A stretch of 64,000 nucleotides of DNA from Actinomycetaceae bacterium TAE3-ERU4 (GTDB lineage Bacteria; Actinomycetota; Actinomycetes; Actinomycetales; Actinomycetaceae). Below are positions 26,810 through 35,961 of the stretch, piece after piece (the stretch's first letter is position 1; the number at the start of each line of letters is the position of its first letter). Both the position numbers and the translations under genes were made by a program. The stretch spans positions 310,001-374,000 of the forward strand of contig JAHUUJ010000001.1 in the NCBI GenBank assembly GCA_019218365.1, read 5' to 3'. The notes under the pieces were generated by a model. It was not told the origin of the DNA. It saw only the letters and a program-made list of their open reading frames with translations, and did not search any database.

Positions 26810-28543
26810 ATGAAACTACCTGTGGCCTCCAATCGAGAAACCGGGAAACTCCTGGTTGAACTCGCTAAGAAAAACAAAATACAAGTTTGGGGAACTTTCA
26901 CCCTCCATCTACTAGCTACTGTCACCGCTACCCTCCTTCCTTGGATTACCGGAAAAACCCTAGACTGGATTAGCGCCGGAACCACCGCGCGGGTTGTTTC
27001 CTGGGCGATAACCGTAATGGTGTTCCTCGTGATAATCCGTATCATGGCAACTTTTGCCGCCGAATATTTTGCGGGTGTGCTTGGGGAAAACATTTATCAA
27101 CAATTGCGCGATAAAGTCATTACCGAAGTAACTCACCTGCCGCTGTCAACCGTTGAACGAGCCGGATCAGGTGATCTTCTTGGACGTGTCACCTATGATG
27201 TGCGTCGGATTCAAAACATAATCACAAATGGCTTCTCGCCAATTTTGCAGGTGGTAATGACCCTGAGCGTAACCTACCTGGCGGCGGTAATTACAATTCC
27301 GTCAGTTGGGTGGATTATCTTGCTTCCCGCCCCCTTCGTGTTCCTAATAATGCGCTGGTTTTTCAAGCGTGTTAGCCCGCTAATTCAATCAAATGCGGCG
27401 ATAGTTTCCCAAGTTTCTGGGCAAGTTTCAGAAAATGCTGCCGCCGCTAGGACTATCGAGGCTCAGGGTATGGTTCCACTTCGACGCGGGCATATTGCCC
27501 AGACGGTAAGAAGCATGTGGAACTTGCAGTTAACCGTAGGTCTAACGCGTTCAGTGGGCATGAGTCTACTAAATATTTTGTTAATGCTGCCCCTTCTTCT
27601 AGCGATTATCGCCGGGGCAATAATGATTCCCCGTGGAATCACCACCATCGGGGCTATCACCACCCTAACTATGTACACGCTACAGGTACGCGCACCTTTT
27701 ACCTCGGCAATGTACTGGGTAACAAACGCCCAGGTTGCTTGGGCGTCCCTACGTCGCATCGCCGGGGCGGGTCTTGTTCCACCCGACCGCCAACCCACGG
27801 AAAAGAAACCTGTCGGACGCACCCTCGAACTAAAAAATGTTAGTTTTTCCTATATTCCCGGTAAGCCCGTACTAGATAATATCAATCTGGTTATAAACCC
27901 CGGCGAAACAATAGCGGTTGTAGGTACTTCTGGAGCTGGAAAATCTACCATGGCGCGACTAATTGCTGGAATTGACACACCCAGCGCCGGAACCGTACAG
28001 ATAGGCGGAGTCAGTGTCACGGAAATGACCGAGGATACTCTCCACTCCCAAGTTGCCCTTGTCACCCAGGAACACCACGTTTTTTCTGCCACTTTACGGG
28101 AAAATCTAAAGCTGGCTAACCCCGCGGCTACCGATTTTGAGCTGTACTCTGCACTAAAAGATGTAAACGCAACCTGGGCAGATGAACTGCCTGCCGGATT
28201 AGATAGCTTGCTTGGCTCCACCGGGGTTGTGCTTACCTCCGCACAGGCGCAACAGCTAGCCCTGGCTAGACTCGTGTTGATGAACCCGCATACGCTTATT
28301 TTGGACGAAGCGACATCGATGATGGATCCCAGCAATGCTAACCAGCTTGAGCGCACACTTGGGCACGTCCTGGAGGGACGAACCGTAGTGATGATTGCTC
28401 ACCGGCTATTTACTGCCCGTCACGCTGACCGAATCTGCGTTATGGAAGGCGGAAAAATTGCCGAACTGGGCACTCATGATGAACTTTTAGCCGAGGGAGG
28501 CCTGTATTCTCATCTGTGGAACGCTTGGCAAAATGCGGCCTAG
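26810..28543 (+). CDS. ABC exporter half-transporter with catalytic nucleotide-binding domain (pair 2, subunit B)
   Basis: A 577-residue paralogue of the gene at 22908, similar even in its opening residues (MKLPVASNRETGK versus MKLPISSNKQVW). Walker A GTSGAGKST, Q-loop (LVTQEHHV), Walker B TLILDEATSMMDP and H-loop IAHR are intact; the signature is again replaced (LTSAQAQQLALAR). ATG 26810 has CGGAG about 10 nt upstream. The 144-nt gap before it could hold its own promoter. It is expected to pair with the 24704-26665 product, though cross-pairing with the other exporter is possible. Confidence 0.9.
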   Translation: MKLPVASNRETGKLLVELAKKNKIQVWGTFTLHLLATVTATLLPWITGKTLDWISAGTTARVVSWAITVMVFLVIIRIMATFAAEYFAGVLGENIYQQLRDKVITEVTHLPLSTVERAGSGDLLGRVTYDVRRIQNIITNGFSPILQVVMTLSVTYLAAVITIPSVGWIILLPAPFVFLIMRWFFKRVSPLIQSNAAIVSQVSGQVSENAAAARTIEAQGMVPLRRGHIAQTVRSMWNLQLTVGLTRSVGMSLLNILLMLPLLLAIIAGAIMIPRGITTIGAITTLTMYTLQVRAPFTSAMYWVTNAQVAWASLRRIAGAGLVPPDRQPTEKKPVGRTLELKNVSFSYIPGKPVLDNINLVINPGETIAVVGTSGAGKSTMARLIAGIDTPSAGTVQIGGVSVTEMTEDTLHSQVALVTQEHHVFSATLRENLKLANPAATDFELYSALKDVNATWADELPAGLDSLLGSTGVVLTSAQAQQLALARLVLMNPHTLILDEATSMMDPSNANQLERTLGHVLEGRTVVMIAHRLFTARHADRICVMEGGKIAELGTHDELLAEGGLYSHLWNAWQNAA

Positions 28544-28620
28544 CTTCCTTTTTTTCGAGGTTTAAGTTACTTAATTAGGCATCCTATTTAGATGTTTTAG
28601 CGGGAATATTTTTCGTATTT

Positions 28621-28652
28621 TTTAGGGCCACCCCATTTGGGGTGGCCCTAAA
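28621..28652. terminator. Stem-loop between ABC pair 2 and nrdE
   Basis: A perfect 14-bp stem (TTTAGGGCCACCCC / GGGGTGGCCCTAAA) with loop ATTT, extendable by further T-A pairs, between convergent genes. Its symmetry suggests it serves both. The GGCCACCC core is shared with the palindrome at 18042-18087. Confidence 0.7.
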
Positions 28653-28672
28653 AAATTAAAATAAATGCTTTG

Positions 28673-30829
28673 TTAGAGCATGCAAGAAACGCAGCCTTCT
28701 ACCTCGGTTCCCGAAAGAGCCATCTGACGTAAACGAATGTAGTAGAGAGTCTTGATTCCCTTACGCCATGCGTAAATCTGTGCCTTGTTCAGGTCACGGG
28801 TAGAAATGTTATCTGGGAAGAACAGCGTTAAGGATAGTCCCTGATCGACGTGCTGTGTGGCCACGGCGTACGTGTCGATAATCTTTTCGGGGCCGATTTC
28901 GTAAGCGTCCTTGTAGTACTCAATGTTGTCGTTAGTCAGGAAGGGAGCCGGGTAGTAAACACGACCAATCTTTCCTTCTTTGCGAATTTCAATCTTCGAA
29001 GCAATCGGGTGGATTGAGGAAGTCGAGTTGTTGATGTAGGAGATAGACCCGGTCGGTGGAATAGCCTGTAGGTTCTGGTTGTACATCCCGTACTCGTGAA
29101 CATCGGCAGCGAGCTGCTGCCAATCTTGCGCGGTGGGGATTTCCACGCCAAAACGTTCAAACATTTCACGGACGGTGTCGGTTTCCGGGGTCCAGTCTCC
29201 TTCAATGTACTTTTTGAAGTATTCGCCAGTGTAGTAGGCAGAACGCTCAAAGCCTTCGAAAGATTCTCCACGTTCACGCGCAATCTTATTTGAAGCCTTA
29301 ATGCAGTGGTAGGCAATGGTGTAGAAGTACATGTTGGTGAAGTCCAAGGCTTCTTGCGAACCGTACTGAATTCGTTCCCGGGCGAGGAAACCGTGTAGGT
29401 TCATCTGCCCTAAACCAATCGCGTGGCTCATGGCGTTACCGCGGGCGATAGAAGGAACTGCCTGAATGTTTGATTGGTCAGAAACGGCGGTGAGGGCGCG
29501 GATAGCGATTTCTACCGACTGTTCCAGGTTTCCCCCGTCCATTGCCGTAGCAATGTTCATAGAGCCTAGGTTGCAAGAAATGTCCTTACCGATTTCTTCG
29601 TAAGTTAGATCCTCGTTAAATTTCGAAGCAGTCGAAACTTGGAGGATTTCACTGCAAAGGTTAGACATGGTGATACGTCCATCAATCGGGTTAGCCCGGT
29701 TTACAGTGTCCTCAAAGACAATGTAGGGGTATCCCGATTCGAACTGAATTTCCGCGAGAGTTTGGAAGAACTTACGCGCCTTAATCTTCTTCTTGCGAAT
29801 CTTTCCGTTGTCTACCATCTCGTGGTACTTTTCGGATACGGAAATGTCGCTGAAAGGAACCCCGTAAACGCGTTCTACGTCGTAGGGGCTGAACAGGTAC
29901 ATGTCCTCGTTCTTCTTAGCTAACTCGAAAGTAATATCGGGAATGACCACGCCCAAAGATAGGGACTTAATACGGATTTTTTCGTCCGCGTTTTCGCGTT
30001 TGGTGTCCAAGAAACCCATAATGTCAGGGTGGTGGGCGTGCAGGTAAACCGCACCGGCACCCTGGCGAGCACCAAGCTGGTTTGCGTAAGAGAAAGAGTC
30101 TTCCAGCAGCTTCATTACGGGAATAATTCCCGAGGATTGGTTTTCAATCTTCTTAATTGGGGCACCTGATTCACGCAGGTTGGTCAAAGATAGCGCCACT
30201 CCACCGCCGCGCTTGGAAAGCTGTAACGCGGCGTTAATTCCACGAGAGATTGATTCCATGTTGTCCTCAATGCGGACGAGGAAGCAGGAAATTAATTCAC
30301 CACGCTGAGCTTTTCCAGCGTTCAAGAAAGTCGGGGTAGCGGGCTGGAAACGACCGGCCATAATTTCATCTACCAGCAGCTCTGCCAGTTTGTTATCCCC
30401 CGAGGCAAGCTTTAGGGCAACCATGCAGACTCGGTCTTCAAAGCGTTCTAGGTAGCGCTTACCATCAAAGGTTTTCAGTGTGTAGGAGGTGTAGTACTTG
30501 AAAGCACCCAAGAAAGTTTTGAAACGGAACTTTTTTGCGTAAGCGCGCTTGAAAAGTTCCTTCACGAACGCAAAGTCGTACTGTTCTAAAACCTCTGGCT
30601 CGTAATACTTTTCTTCAATCAGGTAGTCAAGCTTTTCCTGCAGGTTATGGAAGAAAACCGTATTTTGGTTTACGTGCTGGAGGAAGTACTGACGGGCAGC
30701 TTTCTTGTCCGCCTCAAACTGAATCTTCCCTTCGGCGTCATAGAGGTTAAGCTGAGCGTTTAGGGCGTGATAGTCCAAATCTGCCGAACGAACCGGCTCT
30801 AGTCCTGTGTCTGTGAGGTTTTCTGCCAA
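28673..30829 (-). CDS. nrdE: Class Ib ribonucleotide reductase, alpha subunit NrdE
   Basis: A 718-residue catalytic subunit reducing ribonucleoside diphosphates to deoxy forms. The large-subunit core is clear ([62 protein letters not shown]), and the C-terminal redox pair CVSC sits at the tail, where NrdH glutaredoxin acts. There is no N-terminal ATP-cone, as expected for class Ib. It overlaps the end of nrdI by 31 nt, so nrdH-nrdI-nrdE form one leftward operon. The gene ends at the 28621 terminator; the usual next gene nrdF (radical-bearing beta subunit) is not present here. Confidence 0.97.
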   Translation of the reverse strand: MAENLTDTGLEPVRSADLDYHALNAQLNLYDAEGKIQFEADKKAARQYFLQHVNQNTVFFHNLQEKLDYLIEEKYYEPEVLEQYDFAFVKELFKRAYAKKFRFKTFLGAFKYYTSYTLKTFDGKRYLERFEDRVCMVALKLASGDNKLAELLVDEIMAGRFQPATPTFLNAGKAQRGELISCFLVRIEDNMESISRGINAALQLSKRGGGVALSLTNLRESGAPIKKIENQSSGIIPVMKLLEDSFSYANQLGARQGAGAVYLHAHHPDIMGFLDTKRENADEKIRIKSLSLGVVIPDITFELAKKNEDMYLFSPYDVERVYGVPFSDISVSEKYHEMVDNGKIRKKKIKARKFFQTLAEIQFESGYPYIVFEDTVNRANPIDGRITMSNLCSEILQVSTASKFNEDLTYEEIGKDISCNLGSMNIATAMDGGNLEQSVEIAIRALTAVSDQSNIQAVPSIARGNAMSHAIGLGQMNLHGFLARERIQYGSQEALDFTNMYFYTIAYHCIKASNKIARERGESFEGFERSAYYTGEYFKKYIEGDWTPETDTVREMFERFGVEIPTAQDWQQLAADVHEYGMYNQNLQAIPPTGSISYINNSTSSIHPIASKIEIRKEGKIGRVYYPAPFLTNDNIEYYKDAYEIGPEKIIDTYAVATQHVDQGLSLTLFFPDNISTRDLNKAQIYAWRKGIKTLYYIRLRQMALSGTEVEGCVSCML

Positions 30830-31218
30830 AACTCTGTTAATCCTTCTTGAACTTTACGAACGTCCTCGGGGGTTCCCAATAGTTCGAAATTGTACATATT
30901 AGGCACACCGACTTTAGCAGAAATAATTTTCCCGGCCAGGCAATATCCTTCACCAAAATTTGTATTTCCGCCGGTAATTACGCCCCGACAAAGGCGGCGG
31001 TTGTGCTCGTCGTTTAGAAATTTAATTACCTGTTTGGGAACAGCCCCGTTAATTTTCCCACCACCGTAGGTAGGAACAACCAAAACGTAAGGCTCATCAA
31101 CCCGAAGCGGCTCCTCGGTACGGCGCAGAGGAATACGTTTAGACGGCATTCCCAAACGCTGTACAAAACGATGAGTGTTTCCTGTTGCTGACGAGAAGTA
31201 AACTATCTGCCCCAGCAT
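30799..31218 (-). CDS. nrdI: Flavodoxin-like NrdI
   Basis: A 139-residue flavoprotein that supplies the oxidant for assembling the Mn(III)2-tyrosyl radical cofactor of NrdF. The N-terminal FMN phosphate loop ([13 protein letters not shown]) and [14 protein letters not shown] are typical. ATG 31218 is chosen over TTG 31221: AGAGGA lies 6 nt upstream. It sits 11 nt after nrdH and overlaps nrdE by 31 nt. Confidence 0.95.
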   Translation of the reverse strand: MLGQIVYFSSATGNTHRFVQRLGMPSKRIPLRRTEEPLRVDEPYVLVVPTYGGGKINGAVPKQVIKFLNDEHNRRLCRGVITGGNTNFGEGYCLAGKIISAKVGVPNMYNFELLGTPEDVRKVQEGLTEFWQKTSQTQD

Positions 31219-31229
31219 CAAGATTCCTC

Positions 31230-31475
31230 TCAGCCGTTAACGACAGCTGCCTGGCTCACAACCCGCTTAATCATATCGGGACGGAAACCAGCCCAGTTCA
31301 AGTCACCAGCAACAACTACAGGGGCTTGCGCGTGTCCGAGGGAACGAACGTAATCGAGAGCTTTCTCGTCCTGCGAAAGATCAACCACAGTGTACTGTGC
31401 ACCCTGCTTGTCCAGAGCGCGGTAAGTGGCGGTGCACTGAACGCAATTGGGCTTCGAGTAAACAGTAATAGTCAT
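31230..31475 (-). CDS. nrdH: Glutaredoxin-like NrdH
   Basis: An 81-residue redox protein that donates electrons to NrdE. The CVQC active site is at residues about 11-14 in [14 protein letters not shown], and the family tail WAGFRPDMI is present. ATG 31475 has AAGGAG 10 nt upstream, so the longer frame starting at 31502 is rejected. First gene of the nrdHIE operon; two NrdR boxes lie about 105-155 bp upstream. Confidence 0.95.
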   Translation of the reverse strand: MTITVYSKPNCVQCTATYRALDKQGAQYTVVDLSQDEKALDYVRSLGHAQAPVVVAGDLNWAGFRPDMIKRVVSQAAVVNG

Positions 31476-31580
31476 TTGTGGAGTCTCCTTCACTAGTATC
31501 AAGATTAAACGCGCCCAACGGCCAATATCCTGAAAATATTTGGGTTACAGTTCGGCGCCACATAACGCCTAACGCAGTAG

Positions 31581-31628
31581 ACACTACACCTTGTGGTAGC
31601 CCTTTTCCACCACCACCATATGTCGTGT
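31581..31628 (-). promoter_or_regulatory. Tandem NrdR boxes upstream of nrdHIE
   Basis: Two 16-mers, ACACTACACCTTGTGG (31581-31596) and CCACCATATGTCGTGT (31613-31628), each match about 12 of 16 positions of the NrdR consensus ACACWATATATWGTGT. Their centres are 32 bp apart, about three helical turns, the spacing typical of NrdR box pairs. NrdR represses ribonucleotide reductase operons when dATP is high. nrdR itself is not in this window. Confidence 0.8.
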
Positions 31629-31652
31629 CATATAACTTATTTCCCTCATATC

Positions 31653-31826
31653 TGTGAGTAACTTGTGGACAACTTTTGGGGATAAGTTACATGCGTGTAA
31701 TTTGATTAAAGCGCCAACTATAGACATTTCGCGGCAATCGCCTTTTTCACCCTCCAGATGAGTGAGGGAAAAACGATTTCCTACCCTGTGGATAACCTTT
31801 ATGAGCGATTATCCACATGTGCAAAA
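31653..31826. promoter_or_regulatory. DnaA-box cluster upstream of nrdHIE
   Basis: Boxes: TGTGGACAA at 31664-31672 (the Streptomyces-type consensus in reverse), TGTGGATAA at 31787-31795 and TTATCCACA at 31809-31817 (both perfect E. coli-type boxes in opposite orientation, 13 bp apart). Weaker matches are TGTGAGTAA at 31653 and TGTGCAAAA at 31818. They lie between the end of sdaA and the NrdR boxes. DnaA control of ribonucleotide reductase is known in E. coli; here it is inferred. The remaining sequence of this 390-bp gap (31476-31865) holds no credible gene. Confidence 0.65.
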
Positions 31827-31865
31827 CCATCCCCAAAATAGGAAAAATTGTGACACATTACACTG

Positions 31866-33635
31866 TTAACATTCGACGACGTTAACTGCTAAACCACCCA
31901 TTGAAGTTTCCTTATATTTACTCATCATGTCCCGGCCTGTTTGCCGCATGGTTTCGATTACCGCATCAAGCGAAACCGTATGCCTACCATCACCCCACAT
32001 GGCCATTCGAGCAGCATTAATCGCCTTCACAGCCGCAATCGCATTTCGTTCAATGCAGGGAACCTGCACCAACCCACCTACCGGGTCACAGGTCAGACCA
32101 AGATTATGCTCCATTGCAATTTCTGCCGCGTTTTCTACCTGATGAGGAGTGCCCCCTAAAGCCTGAGCTAATCCAGCCGCCGCCATAGAAGAAGCAGAGC
32201 CAACTTCTCCCTGACACCCCACCTCGGCCCCGGCAATCGAAGCATTAGTCTTGATGAGAGAACCGACTGCCGTGGCAGCAAGAAGAAAATCGCGAATAGC
32301 TTCAACATTTACATGTCCACGGCAATCTGCTCGTTTCACTCGCGCAGTAGTATCTTCACGATTCGCACAGGAAGTAGCCGTAGAGGTTGGCGCATCAGGA
32401 ACGGCCCCCAAAGATTCCACACCCTCCGCAGGAGCCGAAGCAACCACCTCAGAGCTTTCCCGCGCCTGCGGGGTGCAAGCAGCGCATTCCGGGTCATCAC
32501 AAAATACTCGCCCCTCGGGACAGAAGTATTCCAAATAGCACAGCACTGCCGGAATTACCCCGGCCGCACCATTCGTTGGTGCAGTTACTACACGATGCCC
32601 GGCAGCATTTTCCTCATTTACCGCTAACGCATAGAGGTTAACCCAATCCATCGCCCGCATCGGGTCATCAGCCGTTGCTGCCCAGCGCAACCCGGCACTA
32701 TGCTTGCCCATCCGGCGCGAAAGTCTATCAGCCATATAGGAAGCTCGACGGCGTACATTTAATCCTCCGGGCAGCGTCCCCTCGGCATTACATCCTGAAT
32801 CGACGCATTCACTCATAGTCTGATGCACGTAATCCAAATACGCATTAACTTCTTCTTCACTGCGAGCCGAACATTCGTTAGCTCGTACCACCTCGGCAAT
32901 AGAGAGGGAATTATCGCTACAGTGCGCAATTAGTTCGCGCGCGGTCGAAAACGGGTAGGGAGCCGGTTTCCTAGCATTTTCTACCGCCGCGGCCGTACCG
33001 ATTCCTTCTACCTGCGGATTTTGTACATCATCATTTACCTGCGCCATTACGAATCCGCCGCCAACCGAATAATAAGTACGGCGCATGAGCACACCCTCGT
33101 CATCAACCACCCCGTAAGGCGGAGCGGGGCAAATGCGCGCGGTAATCGTCAGCGCGTTAACGTGATAGGGCAAAACTACCGAAGGCAAAAAACGCATATC
33201 GGTATCGAAGTTATAAGCCACCTCCAGACCTTCTCCGAGCGGAAGGCGGCCGGTTAGACGAATCTGGTCGAATAGTGAATTAACCACCTGCGAAGGAACC
33301 GTCTGCGGATCATAACCACCAAGCCCTAAAAGTGCCGCACGGTCGGTCGAGTGCCCACGCCCGGTTGCCCCCAAGGAACCAAATAAATCAACGGTTAAAT
33401 GGGTTGGAACAACCCCCTCTCGCTCCACTAATTGGTGGAGTTCTTGGGAAAAAGCAAAGCCTGCCCGCATGGGGCCTACCGTGTGCGAAGAAGACGGTCC
33501 GATACCCACTCTAAACATATCGAAGACAGACAGGGGTCGAGTTTGCTCATCTACAGTAGTTTCACCCGCAATCAGGTCAGCGGGTAACGCAAATTGGCTA
33601 GTGTTCATTTCCATCTTTCTATTGGAACACACCAA
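31866..33635 (-). CDS. sdaA: L-serine ammonia-lyase, single-chain type, with Cys-rich insertion
   Basis: An iron-sulfur L-serine dehydratase converting serine to pyruvate and ammonia. The beta domain ([24 protein letters not shown]) and alpha domain ([37 protein letters not shown]) are in one chain. The usual length is about 455 residues; this one has up to 589 because about 75 residues are inserted (nt about 32305-32530) between [13 protein letters not shown] and [12 protein letters not shown]. The insert begins with a C-x6-C-x4-C-x2-C group and then a low-complexity acidic/Ala-Ser stretch. Cluster-ligand cysteines outside it appear intact. GTG 33635, ATG 33614 and ATG 33608 are all possible starts; none has a good SD. 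Confidence 0.92.
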   Translation of the reverse strand: MVCSNRKMEMNTSQFALPADLIAGETTVDEQTRPLSVFDMFRVGIGPSSSHTVGPMRAGFAFSQELHQLVEREGVVPTHLTVDLFGSLGATGRGHSTDRAALLGLGGYDPQTVPSQVVNSLFDQIRLTGRLPLGEGLEVAYNFDTDMRFLPSVVLPYHVNALTITARICPAPPYGVVDDEGVLMRRTYYSVGGGFVMAQVNDDVQNPQVEGIGTAAAVENARKPAPYPFSTARELIAHCSDNSLSIAEVVRANECSARSEEEVNAYLDYVHQTMSECVDSGCNAEGTLPGGLNVRRRASYMADRLSRRMGKHSAGLRWAATADDPMRAMDWVNLYALAVNEENAAGHRVVTAPTNGAAGVIPAVLCYLEYFCPEGRVFCDDPECAACTPQARESSEVVASAPAEGVESLGAVPDAPTSTATSCANREDTTARVKRADCRGHVNVEAIRDFLLAATAVGSLIKTNASIAGAEVGCQGEVGSASSMAAAGLAQALGGTPHQVENAAEIAMEHNLGLTCDPVGGLVQVPCIERNAIAAVKAINAARMAMWGDGRHTVSLDAVIETMRQTGRDMMSKYKETSMGGLAVNVVEC

Positions 33636-33692
33636 GGCAAATTGAAGCCTGCCTAAAGCCCCAAAACCCTCGGGGCGGCTACACTCTTATAC

Positions 33693-34517
33693 ATGAATGA
33701 AACACAATGGCACACACCCACCGCCCCAACTTCGGTAGACGCTGTTGTCGTCTGCGCCATGCCCGAGGAAGTAAAACCTTTCCTTGAATTAAATGATATC
33801 GCCTTGAGTGGTCGCGAATTAGATCCCACAAACCCCGATTTTTGTTTCGGCAGGGCACGCGGATGGGCAATGCGTACCGCAGACTTTTCCGCACTAGTAG
33901 TCGAGTGTGGAATTGGTCTAGCTAATGCCGCTGCAGCTTCAGCTATGTTCCTACACCTGAGCGGAGCTGGTCTGTTAATTTCTGCCGGAAGCGCGGGTGG
34001 ACTGGGTAAAGACATTGAGGTGGGGGACGTAGTAGTTTCCTCGCTTACTCGTTACGGCCAGGTAGACGCAACCGCTTTTGGTTATAAACCCGGCCAGGTT
34101 CCAGGGGAACCGGAAGTTTTTACCAGCCCACAGGCAATTGTTTCTCTCGCGGAAAAGGCCGGCGCTAAGGTCGGAGAAGTAATTTCAAACGATACTTTCG
34201 TAATGTCGCATAACGTGAACCAGTTCCGCGACCGTTTTCCCGCGGCTTTAGCTACCGATATGGAATCTGCCGCACATGCCCAAACAGCTTTGCATTTCGG
34301 GGCACGTTTTGTGGCCATTCGTGGTATTTCCGATCTTTGCGGGCCGCGCGCAGATCAGGAAAATCACCTTGATGCAGAGCGAGTTTCAGCAGCCTCGGCA
34401 GAAGTTACTCAGGTGGTTATCTCCGCTTTTGCCACAGCTTTAGAAGTGGCTCGCCAAGCGCAATGCCATAACAGTGAAAACGTGTCTGAAGATTCTCCGG
34501 AAAAGGAAACAAAGTAG
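33693..34517 (+). CDS. mtnN: 5'-methylthioadenosine/S-adenosylhomocysteine nucleosidase family
   Basis: A 274-residue nucleoside phosphorylase-fold enzyme. Core motifs are VVVCAMPEEVKPF, CGIGLANAAAA, ISAGSAGGLGKDIEVGDVVV, ATDMESAAHAQ (ribose-binding Glu) and AIRGISDLCG (catalytic Asp). MTA/SAH nucleosidase cleaves adenine from these by-products of methylation and polyamine synthesis. It is longer than the usual 230 residues because of N- and C-terminal tails. It is divergent from sdaA, with a 57-bp gap and a TACACT box about 10 nt before the ATG, so it may be leaderless. The ADP-ribosylglycohydrolase gene follows after 1 nt. Confidence 0.88.
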   Translation: MNETQWHTPTAPTSVDAVVVCAMPEEVKPFLELNDIALSGRELDPTNPDFCFGRARGWAMRTADFSALVVECGIGLANAAAASAMFLHLSGAGLLISAGSAGGLGKDIEVGDVVVSSLTRYGQVDATAFGYKPGQVPGEPEVFTSPQAIVSLAEKAGAKVGEVISNDTFVMSHNVNQFRDRFPAALATDMESAAHAQTALHFGARFVAIRGISDLCGPRADQENHLDAERVSAASAEVTQVVISAFATALEVARQAQCHNSENVSEDSPEKETK

Positions 34518-34518
34518 C

Positions 34519-35724
34519 TTGAGCGCTTCTTCTTGTTCACTCCCTACGCCACAGGTAATTTTGCCGCGGGCGGCAGGGGCGATTGTAGGTCTGGCTTGCG
34601 GGGATACCCTGGGGGTTCCCCACGAATTGGCGCCGGCACCTACCGCCGATCAGCCTCTGTCGATGAGCGGCGGTGGTCTGGGCCCTTACGCGCCGGGGGA
34701 ATGGTCAGATGAGACTCAGCTTGCGGTTTGCCTTCTAGAGGTCACGGCAGCAGGTGGGGACATGCGCTCTAAAATTGCCCTGGATACCTTTGCGCGCAGA
34801 CTTTTTGCCTGGTCTTGCGGGAGTGCCGGAAAGCCTCGCGATATGGGGGTTTTCACCTCTCAGGTTCTCTTTGCCGCACACGAGTTAGAGCGTCCCGAGA
34901 ACGCTTGGAAGTTAGGTTCTCAGGCAAAAAAATTGGGAATAGACCCGGAGGAAAGTTTATCTCCTTCGGAGCGTCTGGCTTTGGCTGCGCTTTCACAACG
35001 GCAACTCTCGCGTCGCCTTCCCGCGGCTGACACTCTCTCCCTCGCCCCTGTAATGGCACTGTTTTTCCTTAACGATGCACCGGCTTGTTCGAGTACCTGC
35101 CGAGAGTTGGGACTAATGCTTACAGCCGACCCGATGGTTAGTGACGGGTTAGCTTTTTTGGCTGAAGTCATTCGCCACGCAATAGTTTCTCCTTCCACGG
35201 GGGTATGGCATGAACGGATTGATTTCCGGAGTGCTATAGAGGCGGTAAGTTCCCCAGAACGTAAACGTTGGTCGCAGATTGTCGAGGAATCATTGGCGCG
35301 GTTCTTCCAGCCTCCACGTGATAACGGGTATGTGCAGGCTGCACTCAGCGCGGCAATTTGCGCAGTTTATGATGCGCGATGGGAATCTTCACGAGTTACC
35401 CGCCAAGATGCCTTTCAGATTGGGGTCGAAGCTGCGGTACGTATTGGTGGGGATACTGATACGGTTGCGGGTTTGACCGGCGCTATTCTCGGTAGTGCGG
35501 GGGGAATTGAGAGCATTCCGGGAAGTTGGATTAAAACAATTCACGGTTGGCCGGGTTTGGATGCCGAGGGTCTTTGCGACCTCGCCCAGGCCACCGCTTT
35601 AGTAGGTTTATCCGGCGGTGGGCTAGAAGGCGCACAACGGGCGATGGACGCTCTGGTGGCAATTAAAACGGCACCTCGTTTAGAAAAAACTACTTTTGTT
35701 TCCAATTCTTCGCCAGAACTTTGA
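34519..35724 (+). CDS. ADP-ribosylglycohydrolase family protein
   Basis: About 401 residues, DraG/ARH fold, hydrolysing ADP-ribose linkages with two Mg ions. Visible motifs: AGAIVGLACGDTLGVPHE near the start, WSDETQLAVCL (first metal site) and RIGGDTDTVAGLTGAILG (second metal site). The first site reads DET where most members have TDDT, replacing one Asp ligand by Glu. TTG 34519 is chosen because the domain begins soon after it and AAAGGAAA lies upstream; GTG 34474 would overlap the nucleosidase gene. It forms a two-gene operon with the nucleosidase. The target (protein, nucleic acid or free nucleotide) is unknown. Confidence 0.82.
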   Translation: MSASSCSLPTPQVILPRAAGAIVGLACGDTLGVPHELAPAPTADQPLSMSGGGLGPYAPGEWSDETQLAVCLLEVTAAGGDMRSKIALDTFARRLFAWSCGSAGKPRDMGVFTSQVLFAAHELERPENAWKLGSQAKKLGIDPEESLSPSERLALAALSQRQLSRRLPAADTLSLAPVMALFFLNDAPACSSTCRELGLMLTADPMVSDGLAFLAEVIRHAIVSPSTGVWHERIDFRSAIEAVSSPERKRWSQIVEESLARFFQPPRDNGYVQAALSAAICAVYDARWESSRVTRQDAFQIGVEAAVRIGGDTDTVAGLTGAILGSAGGIESIPGSWIKTIHGWPGLDAEGLCDLAQATALVGLSGGGLEGAQRAMDALVAIKTAPRLEKTTFVSNSSPEL

Positions 35725-35833
35725 TTTCCTTGAAATATAAATATTTTGATGTTAGTTTTAGCGCATTTCACTCCGGCCCTTAGTTTCAAGTTGCTTTATT
35801 ACCCGATGGACGTTTATTCTTTTTGAGCATCAA

Positions 35834-35917
35834 GCGCGAGTGGCGGAATAGGCAGACGCGCACGGTTCAGGTCCGTGTGCCCGAAAGGGCGTGGGGGTTC
35901 AACTCCCCCCTCGCGCA
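35834..35917 (+). tRNA. tRNA-Leu (CAG)
   Basis: A complete class II tRNA: acceptor GCGCGAG paired with CTCGCGC and discriminator A, anticodon stem CACGG/CCGTG with loop TTCAGGT (anticodon CAG), long variable arm (GCCCGAAAGGGC), and T-arm GGGGGTTCAACTCCCCC. CCA is not encoded. A terminator follows. Confidence 0.97.
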
Positions 35918-35931
35918 CGTTTGAAAAGTAG

Positions 35932-35961
35932 AGTGCCGCAGTGGTTTTCCATTGCGGCACT
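35932..35961 (+). terminator. Terminator of tRNA-Leu
   Basis: A 13-bp stem (AGTGCCGCAGTGG / CCATTGCGGCACT, one G-U pair) with loop TTTT, followed by TGTTCTTTTC. It lies 14 nt after the tRNA. Confidence 0.85.
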
